A DNA stretch of 64,000 nt from positions 62,001 through 126,000 of the forward strand of contig JBAIAA010000538.1 in the NCBI GenBank assembly GCA_037893245.1. Direction: 5' to 3'. Positions 33,046 through 45,292 of this stretch are shown here, piece after piece. The stretch is from Crossaster papposus. Its lineage: Eukaryota > Echinodermata > Asteroidea > Velatida > Solasteridae. Position 1 is the first letter of the stretch, and every line of letters begins with the position of its first letter. The translations under genes were made by a program, and so were the position numbers. Under the pieces are notes generated by a model. It made no database searches. It was given only the letters and a program-made list of their open reading frames with translations, and was not told the DNA's origin.

Positions 33046-33300
33046 CAAGCATGGTCCAACGCTGTGGGGAGGGGGCATGTTTACGGCTGCAGAACCAACC
33101 TTCAAAGTGATCGCAATATCGTAATTTAAACAGGGACAAGTGTCTTATATCCCCAATAACTCCTCAGATTATTTTCTTGGCAAAATTCAGCCGGCAAGGC
33201 ATTTAATTACCAGAGTTCCGCGTTTTACCGAGCCACGGTTTTCAGATCAGCTGGATTAGATGTGTGCGACATCATATAGGGCCGAGTTCGACACGTTTCA
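33046..33300. repeat. Solitary diverged ~245-bp array unit
   Basis: GGTCCAACGCTGTGGGGAGG, ATGTTTACGGCTGCAG and AATTCAGCCGGCAAGGCATT are all present in left-arm orientation. The unit has more substitutions than any array member, for example TTCAAAGTGATCGCAATATCG. It lies between the helicase fragment and the DIRS-like leader. Confidence 0.85.
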
Positions 33301-33654
33301 ATAGAGTCGCAGCCTTCTCCAGTCACCGCGGTTGAAAACTCAAAACTAAGCAGCTAAACACAACTAGTTTTGACCATAACAATGTCAACATTAAAGAAAA
33401 TACCCAGCAAAACGAGCGAAAATAACTGCGACCCTCACCAATCAAGCAATTAAGACAGTTCAAATCTTCATGTGTAATTCCTACAAGCCTTCGTAAAAAT
33501 CACTCAACTTTCTCCGATAAAATATGTCAACGATGGCGGTGTTCGTAAACACTTGCGAGCTAGCTATGACCTTTCACCGCTAGCTCAAATTATGCAGTTT
33601 CTACGCAACGATCAACCAATAAGAAAAAGACTATAAAGGTCAGCTTAATCTATT
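33301..33654. other. Non-coding stretch
   Basis: No gene recognised. The short inverted pair TAGCTCAAATT / GCGAGCTAGCTATG lies near 33564-33600. Confidence 0.3.
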
Positions 33655-33931
33655 AGCATAATGAGCACCGCCCCAAAAACCTAATGATCCAAGGCGTTCG
33701 AGTATCCTCAGTTAGTTTGCATATAATAGTGGCCGCGTGAGGTCGTAGTTTGAGCTCCGATTACCGCTGCGCTGTACGTACGGACGGGTAACGATGAACG
33801 CCTTGACCAAGACTACGGTTCCCCAGGCGACCAGCCGTAAGGGTCCCACGATAAAAAAGGGCGCACCAAAGACCACCAGCAGTCCCGGTAAGACCCCAAA
33901 AAGGGACCGCTAGCCGGACCGTCTACACTTA
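33655..33931 (+). repeat. Leader of the decayed DIRS-like element
   Basis: Inverted copy of about 32366-32570: CCTAATGATCCAAGGCG, CCTCAGTTAGTTTGCAT and CGCCTTGACCAAGACTA all have reverse-complement counterparts there. A short Lys/Thr-rich frame opens at ATG 33794 (39 codons, stop TAG) and may be the start of gag. The MITE at 33932 follows at once. Confidence 0.5.
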
Positions 33932-34522
33932 AGCCGTGTTCACACTGGATAAACATTTTGGGTAACTTTACCATGACGCCGGGTAACATTCCGATGGGTT
34001 AATCTCCCAACCGTCCGCACTTGGATTTAATTGACGCGGGTAGAATTGCCGAGACCATGGGTAAACTAACCGAGCTGGCCCCAAAACAATAAAGAGGGCG
34101 CCCTGCGTGACCTATGACCGCGACTTGACGACCGGATCGTCTGTTCCAGACAAAATCGGCCATGATTTGTACACGTATCGCAGTATGACTTGACAGCACA
34201 ATAAACCGTGTACAAAAGATGCCAATTTTTTTGCGCGTGATCAGAAAGCCCCTTAAAAAGGTCACTGGCTGATGTGGCCTGTGGTCATTCGACCGGGTGA
34301 TGGAAGATTTAACCGAGACGTCGCGTCCGCACTGGATTTTCTGGCTCGGTTAAACTGACATGGTCAATCTTCCTGGGCACCTTTGGCTCGGTTAAACTAC
34401 CGCGGCGTGGGTAAGTTACCTGTAAGGAAAGTTACCAAGGCTGTTCGCACTGGACTTGAAATGGGTAAGTTACCCATTGGCTCGGTTAGATTGCCCAAAT
34501 TAAGTCCAGTGCGAACAGGGCT
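33932..34522. mobile_element. 591-bp MITE with TTA duplication
   Basis: Inverted ends AGCCGTGTTCACACTGG and AGCCCTGTTCGCACTGG; TTA on both sides (33929-33931 and 34523-34525). Internally rich in GGGTAA(C/A)TTACC-type palindromic phrases. TTA plus these ends suggests a PIF/Harbinger-type MITE. It interrupts the gag region of the DIRS-like remnant. Confidence 0.8.
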
Positions 34523-35040
34523 TTAGCCGCCCGGCGCCAATCCCCCGTGGTTCCACCGGAGTTACCTCGCCTTGTCCTCCCGGTCTGCTGGACTCAGCAA
34601 CCCCCGGGGGCGATCAATTGCAGGGCGGTGCCAGGTTTCAGTCCCCACCGGCCCCGTCAGCGGGTTCATCGCGCTCCGAGTTCTCTGCTTCCACCCATAT
34701 GAGAGGGGCGGGACTCGAGGTGACTGACTCCCCTTCTCCCCCAATTCGGGCCGAGGACTCGCAGTCAATTTTTGACCAATATTTTTGACCAAATAAACGC
34801 AAGGCAGCGCCGTCCTCTCCAGGGGATTCCCCCGAGAACGGTTGACGCAGCGGCCAAAGAAAAAATGTCCGGACCCAGATCCGGATCTAATCCTACCGGA
34901 TCCGGGCGGGATGAGAGGGGAACACGCTGGGCCACCAGGTCCCGGGGTTGCCGTCATCGGCTCAGACAACCCTTCTACCGCAATCGGGCGCCCCCAAGTC
35001 TTTGGCGGGAATTTCTTTACACCAGCAGACCTCGATCTTA
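34523..35040 (+). pseudogene. Possible gag N-terminal region of the DIRS-like remnant
   Basis: GC-rich sequence with Pro/Arg-rich frames, including GGNFFTPADLDLN near 35000. No domain can be named. It is assigned to the DIRS-like element only by position between its leader and the gag/RT remnants at 36276 onward. Confidence 0.3.
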
Positions 35041-36270
35041 ACTGCGGCCACCGCGGCCATTGGCCGCATGCCCTTTCAATTTGGCCGCAATGCCCCTTCA
35101 AAATTTACCCTTACCGCGGCCAAGTTGGCCAGCTGCCCTTTTTGCAAAAAGCAACAGACATTTAATACGAGGCCCCGAATTTCACGGCAGAAAAACATAA
35201 TGTACACAATTATTTCCAGTCCCAAAAATCTGCCCGTCGCGAAAATGACGCTTAACGTACAGTATTACAAATCTGACACTCGGCGATTCTCAGTCTTTTG
35301 TATACGTACGTACGTATGTACATTCGCACTTACACATCGTTCGTATACGTACGTATACATCATGTACATGGGGGTGTACGTGCCGTGATTTTATGAATGA
35401 ATGCTCATGAAGCCGTTTTCCGAAACCAGCTCAGGCTCCGTGTATGGCTCCATCTCCATTGCCAAAATGCACATACGAAGCCAATGCAGAAGTAGCTGGG
35501 GTTTGGAAAACGGCTTCATGGTTGACGGGTTTCCCCGTCTGTATGAAGGGGGTCAATGGTTGTTTATCTTGATATGGAGCGCGAAGCCGGAACTACTTTT
35601 GTTGCTGTTATTGCGTGCTGGGGGATTTCCCCGAGCGCGCAATACCAGGCCCGTTTTCAAAACCCCACATAGGCTCCGGACGCGGCTTCATAACCATTGC
35701 CAAACTGCGAAGACAATCGTACAAAACTGGGGTTTGGCAAACGGCCCTATAGTGTATAGTTTTAAGAGCCTCAGCAAGTTAATTAAAGGACAGTTAATTA
35801 AAAGAGAGTTAATTAAAAGAGAGAACACGAAACCTGAACAGCAAAACACTGCCTTCATATTTATATCGCGACATTAATAACGAGTGTGCTGATTACCTGG
35901 TAGGTCTCTCGAATTATTCTTTATTTATTTGGTATTCCTGTGATATTAAACATTTAGCTTTTTGGGAATTTTTTTTTATAAAAGAAATATATTGACAACA
36001 ATGACAAGTTGAAAATTACACTGATCTTTTCTCCACTGCACTGAATTTAGCCGTTTTTATGAAAACGACATGAAATACATGATGGCCTCTATATGCTTAC
36101 ATACATGTACGTTACACGTGTATACGTACTATGCAAAAATAATGAATTAAATACTTGGAAATAAGTTGGCCTCGGTGCCCCGTCAGTTGGCCTCGGTGCC
36201 CTTTGAAATTTTGGTGTTGATGAGGCCAAAGTGGCCTGCCCCTTTTTTTCTTAAGGTCGAGGCCTGCACC
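35041..36270. repeat. Inserted repeats between the gag pieces, including two small palindromic MITEs
   Basis: A 115-bp MITE at 35407-35521 has inverted ends of about 25 bp (ATGAAGCCGTTTTCC...GGAAAACGGCTTCAT). A second, diverged copy lies at about 35647-35745 (CCCGTTTTCAAAACCCC...GGGGTTTGGCAAACGG). CGTACGTACG-type palindromes occupy 35303-35375. AGTTAATTAAAAGAG is repeated at 35778-35826. GGCCTCGGTGCCC direct repeats lie at 36168-36200. No gene recognised. Confidence 0.6.
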
Positions 36271-36275
36271 AGTCT

Positions 36276-37136
36276 ATGAATTTCAACTATTATATTCGGG
36301 ATGTTTCTGACATAGATTCCAACAGTGTCCACACCCCTTCCCTTGAAACTCAGCTGCGGCTGATTCAAAGAGATATGGTGCAAGTACTGAAACTTCCAGA
36401 GAACAGCCAGCCGAAGACCACCCGTCGTTCTTTCAAACGCCGGATTGGCACGGAGGAATTTCGAGATCCACCTTTTCCCACTATGCCAATGGATCGTTTA
36501 TGCACCGATCGCATCTAACGCATCGCAGATGCAAAGAAATTGACTGCCTGCAACAAAAGGTCGACAGCCTATTTCCAGTTTCCAGGAAAGGACTGAGAAG
36601 AGTTCTTCACGGTTCATCTTATTCCGGACACTGCCAAGGACAAATTGACGGGGGATAGTGGCAAACTCCGACCAATTCATTATTTGTTAATAAGGCTAAA
36701 GCTACGATGGAGGAAACAATGAAGAAGGTTGATGAGGCAGCTAGATTTGGTTCTCAAACTAACGCATTTCTACTTCTGTTATCTGAATATATCGTCTGCA
36801 CATGTGAGGAAGATTCACAAATCCCGGCCGATGTGTTTGCAGTATAGAATTCAAATGTTTGGACGAATTACTCCGTCTTTCCCTAGATCAGTTGACGAGG
36901 ATCTCTCTTTTGTCCGCTCGGTCACGTAGGACAAAACGTGATGGAAGCACTTTACATTCCACACGAAGCGGCTAAGAAGAAGTTAAGAGACCTTCCCCTT
37001 ATGGGCAAGGACCTCTTCGGAGACAGATTCCAGGAAATTCTGAAAGCTGAAGCCAAGAGGATCGAGACACTGAACAAGCTGAGCTCGAAGAAGCCATCGG
37101 CTACTGACAAGCCCCCCCTCCTTTCGCCCTGCCCTT
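36276..37136 (+). pseudogene. DIRS-like gag remnant
   Basis: Frames here carry pieces typical in position for DIRS gag: SLETQLRLIQRDMVQVLKLP, then KKVDEAARFGSQTNAFLLLL, then LYIPHEAAKKKLRDLPLMGKDLFGDRFQEIL before a Ser/Lys/Pro-rich tail. Three or more stops or frameshifts separate them. The LFGD segment before the RT mirrors the gag end of DIRS-type elements. The assignment rests partly on the clear DIRS-like RT that follows. Confidence 0.5.
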
Positions 37137-37398
37137 AGGAAACCATTCAAGCCTTTTCGCCAGTAGACGGCAAAGGGATTGGCTGGAACAATGGTTTCAG
37201 CTTATTCACGCCCATATTCCGCCCCTATACGCGCCAAAACGCACAAACTAGCGGGCAGGAAAGGGGCTTCTACCACCGGCCCCCAGCTCAGGGTGGCGGC
37301 GGTGATGCCCCCACCGAGTCAACCCCCACAGTGGGGCCCATGGGGGTCGTCTCAGAAATTTTGTAGGGTCCTGGAGAGGGATCACCTCCGACGCATGG

Positions 37399-37932
37399 GT
37401 GATTTCTATAGTCGGCCAGGGCTATCAAATAGAATTTACAAGCACCCCTTCGACAAACACGTACAAACGCAGAGCTCTCGAACAAGAGATATTATCCCTT
37501 ATCGAGAAAAGAGCAGTCCACCTGGTCTCTCCAGCGGATCAGTTCACAGGCTTCCTGTCCTTCCTAACATCAAAAAAGGCGACAGGCGATTGGCGGCCGA
37601 TCATCAATCTGAAAACGCTCAACAAGTTTATCAGACCCGAACGTTTTCGAATGGAAAATCGCAATATAATTCTAGACTCGTTACCAACGCAAGCGTGGGG
37701 AATGTCATTAGACCTAAATGATGCGTACCTACGTATCCCCATCCTCCAAGTGCACTCCCGATTCCCACGTTTCTAGTATCGGGGCGCACTCACGAGTTCA
37801 CTGCCCTTCCCTTCGGTCTATCAACCTCGCAAAGAGCCAGGGTTGTGCGAGAAATAGCACCACGTCTCCGGCGCGAGAACATTATGATTTGTATATGTAT
37901 CTCGACGACTGGCTGATAGTGGGAAAATAAAA
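37399..37932 (+). pseudogene. DIRS-like reverse transcriptase remnant
   Basis: In one frame: KKATGDWRPIINLKTLNKF, FRMENRNIILDSL and MSLDLNDAYLRIPI, corresponding to RT blocks leading to the first catalytic Asp. After frameshifts LPFGLST appears, then the catalytic YLDD at 37898-37909 followed by WLIVG. The WRPIINLKTLNKF and YLDDWLI phrases are DIRS/Ngaro-like rather than Gypsy-like. Several frameshifts and stops make it inactive. Confidence 0.8.
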
Positions 37933-38817
37933 AGACGAGACTATTCAAAACTTGACGGCCACTTATACGTTGACAACAAGCCCCGACTAATCCCGTCCCA
38001 GGAAATAACCTTCCTGGGAGCGGACATCGATCTACGCAGGGGCATCGCCGTCCCCTCAGGGGAACGTATTGCCAGCCTGCGGAAATGCGTCGAACTATTT
38101 CTATTCACTCAAGCTGCCCCAGCGCGAGCTTGGCTGAAACTTCTAGGGTTCATGGCCAGCCTAGTGGACCTGATACCCTGGTCCAGACTGAGGATGCGTC
38201 CTTTGCAAATGCACCTTTTGGCATATTACAGACCCAAGACGGATCCACTCTCTCTATTGGTCTCGATCGACAAGGTCATTTGTCCACACCTTCGATGGTG
38301 GCTACTGGAACAGAACATGCGGTGCGGACGGAGTTTCCCCAGGGGGATCCTCATGTCATGATCTCCACCGACGCTTCAAACGTGGGCTCGGGAGCCTCCC
38401 TTTCCCCTCGACAAGCTACACATCAATGTTCTAGAGCTTCAGGCTGTAGTCAACGCCTTACACCACTTCCACGCAGACGTAGTGGGCCGGTCTGTTCTAA
38501 TCAAGACCGACAACACGACGGTGGTAGCATACATCAACAAGCAGGGCGGTACCAGATCACCCCAATTATGCTACCTGACCTGGGACTGGGAGTTGTTTCC
38601 GTGGATAATCCAAAACAAGGTCGATCTACGCGCTATTCACGTTCCGGTTGTTGAAAACGACATGGCAGATGCTCTCTCGGCCTCGGGAAATAGGTCCTCC
38701 TTCTGGTTACTTACAGTGCCTCGGGGGAATAGACGTGCTCTAGTGACCTCATTGCCAGTCCATATGTGTTTAACATGTGCTGGCAGTTATCTTATTAGAC
38801 TGGCCGACTAGTCATTC
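37933..38817 (+). pseudogene. DIRS-like RNase H remnant
   Basis: Fragments include MISTDASNVG (catalytic Asp), then in the next frame LIKTDNTTVVAYINKQGG, RAIHVPVVENDMADALS and a tail ending at 38817. This is the DIRS-type RNase H with DNTTVVAYIN. No methyltransferase-like domain and no tyrosine recombinase follows, so the element is truncated at its 3' end. Confidence 0.75.
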
Positions 38818-39240
38818 AGGGTCCGAGTAAATTTAGAAGTGATGCAGCATAATTGTATTTGTTTTGTTTATTGATTATCATCATTATTACATTTTCATTA
38901 TTAGCCTAACATATTCGATTCGATTTTTTTTCTTTACTATGTTTTAATATATTTGTTAGTTTTATCTGATCATTATGTTATAAGTTTAAGCGGACAGATG
39001 TAAGTATTTGATTTTACAAGTACTTAGTAATATAGGTCATTGCACTTTTACATAGTTATTTCTTTTCTTGATTGCAAGGTAAAGCATGTACATGCCTTGT
39101 ATTTTGCCTATTGAGGTTTAACTTGACTTTTCAGTTAAAGTGAATTGTGTAATTAAATTTGACTTCCCTCAATTCACTATGTTTTCCTTTTGAAGAATCA
39201 ACATCTCTCTTTATAATTTTCTTTGCTTAAACCCTTACAG
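38818..39240. other. AT-rich non-coding stretch
   Basis: Nothing recognised. Confidence 0.4.
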
Positions 39241-39742
39241 AAATATCCCATGTGAATCCCATGGGAAATTTCCCCATGGGATTCCCATGGTGAATTGGGC
39301 ATGGAAGACCCATGGAGATATCCCAAGGGGAATCGTATGGGTATCCCTGCATGGGATCCCATGGAGGATCTCATGGGTTCTCATGGAGGATCCCATGGGA
39401 TCCCATGGAGGATACCATGGGGTCCCATGGCGGATCCCATTTATTTATTTTATTTATTTATTTACAACCATCTTTAATGAGGGTAACCCATCTAGCAGAA
39501 GCTGATCATTAAGGGCCCTCAGTAGAGAGAAGACAATGGAAGATCCCATGGAGGATCCCATGGAGGATCCCATGGAGGATCCCATGGAGGATCCCATGGA
39601 GGATCCCATGGAGGATCCCATGGAGGATCCCATGGGTTCCCATGCATGGTCCCATGGAGGATCCCATGGGTTCCCATGAAGGATCCCATGGGTTCCCATG
39701 AATGTTTTAAGGATCTCGCACCCCCCCCCCCCCCCCCCCCCC
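39241..39742. repeat. 12-bp palindromic minisatellite (GGATCCCATGGA) and C homopolymer
   Basis: A degenerate part at 39241-39440 and a regular part at 39541-39630 with about eight GGATCCCATGGA units. They are separated by an ATTTATTT-rich stretch plus about 80 bp of other sequence. A run of 22 C follows (39721-39742). Unit multiples of 3 give spurious MGSS or WDPP repeat peptides on the minus strand. Confidence 0.85.
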
Positions 39743-39902
39743 GAGCAATTTTCCCCTGATGCGTTGACGTTTTACCACGTGTTATGATACTATGTGCATC
39801 CATGTGGGAGTTGTCCCATGAGGTATCAGATGGGGTTTAATTGCCCTATGAATTGGGAATAATATTGTAGGATATCTAACGCGATCATTTTGCTGGATGC
39901 TA

Positions 39903-41740
39903 TTACCCCTGTCATACCGGAGTGCGATCTCACGGCAACCTTACTGCGATGCAGTTTTCATCAAAAACGCGGTGGGGTCGCCGAAAACTGGCAAAAAAAC
40001 CTGAAATCTATGAGGTAGGTAGCTCACAGTACGCTCTTGACTCGCTCACTGCGCTCTCACTACGCTCTCACTACACTCTCACTGCGACCTATGCGTTCCC
40101 AGTTTGATCATCGCCGCGCTCTCATTGCGCTCCCACTACGCTCTACGCGATCTCGCTGCGACCAAGACGACCTCGCTACGACCTTACTACGCACTCACTA
40201 CGTCCCCACTACGCTGTGTGTTTGTACCGCATTCGCGCGGCGACTATAAATACAGCGAGCTCGATGTTGCTGGATATTTGCCATCTGTTGTACAATTATT
40301 ATGTTCTGCCTCTCTACAGCCGTGGTAATACCCCTGTCACACCGGAGCTACGCTGCCGTTGCGCTCCTACGGCAACTAAACAAAGGTGCAAAACGCAGTA
40401 GAAGCGCAGTAGGATCGCCAAGAGCGTAGTGGGAACGCAGTGGAGTCTACCTAGGTCGTGGGAGGGTCTCCATGGTCGCCAAACCTCGGCCTGCTCAAAA
40501 CAATCGCGGAGGGTCGGCGACCTGGTCCAAAACGCAGTGGGAGCGGAGTGAGAGCGTAGTGGGATCTCGAAGAACGTACTTGGGACGTCGTGACGTCTAC
40601 CTGAGCGTGTCATGATCGTAGCAAGAGCGAGTTGGTATCGCCGTCTGCCCAATCTGTGACTGAAGTACGTCTGAAGTACGACCACTGTACGCTTGTCACG
40701 CTCTCACTACGCTCTTACCGCGCTCCTACTGCGCTTCTACTACGTCGTATAGGGCTTCTTCACGCTCATACTGCGTCCACACGGGGCTGCCAGTACGACT
40801 ATGGCGCCCCTAATGCGTCCATGGCGATGTTACGGAGCTTCCTGTACGTTCACAGTGCGATTATACTGCGATTATACTGCGTGTATATAGTACGTTCTGA
40901 CTTTGACATGCGTAATGGCCACAAATGGTATAAATGCATTTTATATCCTCCACACAACATACTAATGTGCATCTCCTGTTCACCATGGATGTAGAGAGGC
41001 AGAACATAATAATTGTACAACAGATAGCAAATATCCAGCAGCATCGAGCTCGCTGTATTTATAGTCGCCGCGCGAACGCGGTACAAACACACAGAACGTA
41101 GTGAGAGCGTAGTGAGAGCGTAGTAAGGTCGCCTTGGTCGCAGCGAGATCGCGTAGAGCGTAGTGGGAGCGCAGTGAGAGCGTGGCGATGATCAAACTGG
41201 GAACGCATAGGTCGCAGTGAGAGTGTAGTGAGAGCGCAGTGAGAGCGCAGTGAGTGAGTCAAGAGCGTACTGTGAGCTACCTACCTCGTAGATTTCAGGA
41301 TTTTTTGACAGTTTTCGGCAACCCCACTGCGTTTTTGATGAAAACTGCATCGCAGTAAGGTCGCTGTGGGATTACACACTGGTCTGACAGGGGTATCAGT
41401 CGCAGACTTGGGCAGATGGCGATACCAACTCGCTCTTGCCATGATCATGACACGCTCAGGTAGACTTCACTACGTCCGTAGTACGTTCTTTGAGATCCCA
41501 CTACGCTCCCACTGCGTTTTGGACCAGGTCGCCGACCCTCCGCGATTGTTTTGAGCAGGCTCAAAACAATCGCCGAGGTTAGGCGACCATGGAGACCCTT
41601 CCACGACCTAGGTAGACTCCACTGCGTTCCCACTACGCTCTTGGCAATCCTACTGCGCTTCTACTGCATTTTTCAACTTTTTTAGTCGCCGTGGGAGCGC
41701 AACGGCATCGTCGCTCCGGTGTGACAGGGGTATTAGATAT
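39903..41740. repeat. Interleaved inverted repeats A-B-A'-B' with CACTACGCTC motifs
   Basis: A (39903-40325) is inverted as A' (40984-41399). B (40327-40670) is inverted as B' (41395-41740). Outer ends of each carry TACCCCTGTCA(C/T)ACCGGAG or its complement, so they look like termini of foldback MITEs. All parts are rich in CTCACTACGCTC or GAGCGTAGTGAG. Open frames are repeat shadows. Confidence 0.8.
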
Positions 41741-42839
41741 TTCTTAACAATTCGGTAGTAAATATTTTCGAGATCTGCAAATGGTGTATCCTACCTTTAA
41801 TTGTATTTTTATAAATCTTTGTAATTATATGGAATTGTTATTTTTATATTTAAAGGGTTTAACCTGATAAGAATGCAGTCACACCAAAATAAGGACCCGG
41901 ACACAGGCACCATCCTAGTTGTGTAACATTTCCCCGGTGTCACACGACCACAAACGGTTTGTACAGCGCGTTGTCGATGCGTCCCATATGAAATAAAGAA
42001 GGTGCGAAACGAATAACACAAACCATTGTCCTGGGTCAGCGCTGAACAATGGAGTTAAGAAATGCGCAACTGATTGATGAGTCGATTGGACCCATTTTGC
42101 GATCCAAGGAAGAGTGTTGATATACACTGCAGTGGGTTTAAACAGTGAGTTTTGGGCAGGTGCTGTAAATCATCGTGATGGGGGGAAAAAAAGGCAAATA
42201 GTGCTAAGCATGAAAAAGGGCGACACTGCACGCAGATGAAAAACATAGAGAAATCACTGCGTTGTACGGACATACCAAGAAATTCCTGACAAAGAGTGGT
42301 GAGCGGGTAAACTCTTGTCTTGATGAACTTGAGTCAAAGTCAACTATAGTAGTAGTAGTACCCTCTTGCTATTACGTATACACCTATTCACACACAAATT
42401 AACACTCGCCAGTATCATCAGTCTCATAAGTATCTGAACAACTCCTTTCAATTTTTTTAGGGAAATAAATGTGTTTGTGGACAAACACTATCTGAGTGGC
42501 AGTATGAAGTTGAACCAATAATTGTAATGGAAAGGTACTCATGCTTGGCAAAACATTGTGGGTCAAAACTGGAATATCGCAGGTTAACACTAACGATTTT
42601 TCCACAAAAATGCATAGTAGTTTTAGTACTCCCTAAATGACCCTTGCAGAGAATTCATTATTATTTGTTTTGGAGAAGTGAGGGCGCTGCTCGGTGTAGT
42701 GTCATTAGAACAGCCGAAAGAAATTAACTGTTATCATAATTTATGCTTAGTCACATTTTCGCCTTTGAGGTCATGTGAAATCAATGGAAAACAGTAATTA
42801 GGCAATATGCACTATACCACCTAGCACACGGGATCGGAT
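41741..42839. other. AT-rich non-coding interior edge
   Basis: No gene recognised. TGTGTTTGTGGACAAACAC at about 42468-42487 matches a phrase of the CRE repeat family; GAGGGCGCT occurs near 42683. Confidence 0.35.
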
Positions 42840-45145
42840 TAATTTTATCAGGAACAAGTGTCTCCCCACAACCTTGGACCATTCTAAATGGTAGTACTCG
42901 GCCCTACATTATAACGCACGCATCAAATCGAGCTGAAAAAATGCCCTGGTAAAACGCGGAACTCTGATATTTACATGCCTTGTCGGCTGAATCTTGCCAA
43001 TAAAATAATTAGAGGAGTTATTGAGGATATAAAACACTTGTCCCTGTTAAAATTAGGATATTCCGATTATTGTAAAGGTTGGTTCTGCAGCCGTAAACAT
43101 GCCCCCTCCCCACAACGTTGGACCATTCTAATGTGTTGTACACGGCCCTACATTATAACGCACGCATCAAATCGAGCTGAAAAAATGCCCTGGTAAAACG
43201 CGGAACTCTGATATTTACATGCCTTGTCGGCTGAATTTGGCTGTTAAAATATCAGAGGAGTTATTGAGGATATAAGACATCTGTCCCTGTTAAAATTAAG
43301 ATATTGTGATCAGGTTAAAGGTTGGTTCTGCAGCCGTAAACATGCCCCCTCCCCACAGCGTTGGACCCATGCGAATGTGTTGTACACGGCCCTACATTAT
43401 AACGCACGCATCAAATCGAGCTGAAAAAATGCCCTGGTAAAACGCGGAACTCTGATATTTACATGCCTTGTCGGCTGAATTTTGCCGTTAAAATAATCAG
43501 AGGAGTTATTGAGGATATAAGACACTTGTCCCTGTTAAAATTAAGATATTGCGATCATGTTAAAGGTTGGTTCTGCAGCCGTAAACATGCCCCCTTCCCA
43601 CAGAGTTGGACCCATTCGAATGTGTTGTACACGGCCCTACACCCCAGGCCCAACGCACGCGTCAAATCGAGCTGAAAAAAATTGCCCTGGTAAAACGCGG
43701 AACTCTGATATTTACATGCCTTGTCGGCTGAATTTTGCCGTTAAAATAATCAGAGGAGTTATTGAGGATATAAGACACTTGTCCCTGTTAAAATTAAGAT
43801 ATTGCGATCATGTTAAAGGTTGGTTCTGCAGCCGTAAACATGCCCCCTCCCCACAACGTTGGACCCATTCGAATGTGTTGTACACGGCCCTACATTATAA
43901 CGCACGCATCCAATCGAGCTGAAAAAATGCCCTGGTAAAACGTGGAACTCTGATATTTACATGCCTTGTCGGCTGAATTTGGCCGTTAAAATAATCAGAG
44001 GAGTTATTGAGGATATAAGACACTTGTCCCTGTTAAAATTAAGATATTGCGATCATGTTAAAGGTTGGTTCTGCAGCCGTAAACATGCCCCCTCCCCACA
44101 GAGTTGGACCATTCGAATGTGTTGTACACGGCCCTACACCCCAGGCCCAACGCACGCGTCAAATCGAGCTGAAAAAAATTGCCCTGGTAAAACGCGGAAC
44201 TCTGATATTTACATGCCTTGTCGGCTGAATTTTGCCGTTAAAATAATCAGAGGAGTTATTGAGGATATAAGACACTTGTCCCTGTTAAAATTAAGATATT
44301 GCGATCATGTTAAAGGTTGGTTCTGCAGCCGTAAACATGCCCCCTCCCCACAGCGTTGGACCCATGCGAATGTGTTGTACATGGCCCTATACATTATAAC
44401 GCACGGATCAAATCGAGCTGAAAAAATTGCCCTGGTAAAACGCGGAACACTGATATTTACATGCCTTGTCGGCTGAATTTGGCCGTTAAAATAATCAGAG
44501 GAGTTATTGAGGATATAAGACACTTGTCCCTGTTAAAATTAGGATATTCCGATCATGTTAAAGGTTGGTTCTGCAGCCGTAAACATGCCCCCTCCCCACA
44601 GCGTTGGACCCATTCGAATGTGTTGTACACGACCATATACAAGTCATTATAACGCACGCATCAAATCGAGCTGAAAAACGCAATCTGGTAAAACGCGGAA
44701 CTCTGATATTTACATGCCTTGTCGGCTGAATTTTGCCAATAAAATAATTAGAGGAGTTATTGAGGATATAAAACACTTGTCCCTGTTAAAATTAGGATAT
44801 TGCGATTATTGTAAAGGTTGGTTCTGCAGCCGTAAACATGCCCCCTCCCCACAAGGTTGGACCATTCTAATGTGTTGTACACGGCCCTACGCCCCAACGC
44901 ACGCGTCAAATCGAGCTGAAAAAAATTGCCCTGGTAAAACGCGGAACTCTGATATTTACATGCCTTGTCGACTGAATTTGGCCGTTAAAATAATCAGAGG
45001 AGTTATTGAGGATATAAGACATCTGTCTCTGTTAAAATTAAGATATTGCGATCATGTTAAAGGTTGGTTCTGCAGCCGTAAACATGCCCCCTCCCCACAG
45101 CGTTGGACCCATGCGAATGTGTTGTACATGGCCCTATACATTATA
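42840..45145. repeat. ~245-bp tandem array, right arm, inner half (9 units), inverted
   Basis: GTAAACATGCCCCC (reverse of the left-arm landmark) occurs near 43094, 43337, 43582, 43837, 44084, 44330, 44580, 44831 and 45079, with a truncated unit at 42860. Units near 44540 and 44800 combine features of both variants, suggesting conversion or exchange. The array is cut at 45145 by the DIRS element. Confidence 0.9.
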
Positions 45146-45292
45146 GACTCACTTTGTATTATTGTTTCCTTTAATACGGTTTAACCACCCTTTGAAGAAA
45201 ATGGTTCATTCCTTCATTCATAAAAATGCAAATTACCTCTAGCAGTAAGGTATAAGAACCCCAAGAAACCACTGAAGCATGTCTTTGTTTCT
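45146..45292. repeat. DIRS left inverted terminal repeat
   Basis: Begins GACTCACTTTGTATTATTG and ends near GAAGCATGTCTTTG; inverted copy at 51111-51249. Confidence 0.9.

Noticed and set aside
34562-35388. Several 100-180-codon ORFs on both strands
   Set aside because: GC-rich overlapping frames with low-complexity Pro/Arg content; only weak positional support for gag on the plus strand.
39454-39803. ORFs encoding repeated MGSS or WDPP
   Set aside because: Translation of the 12-bp minisatellite and the adjacent C run.
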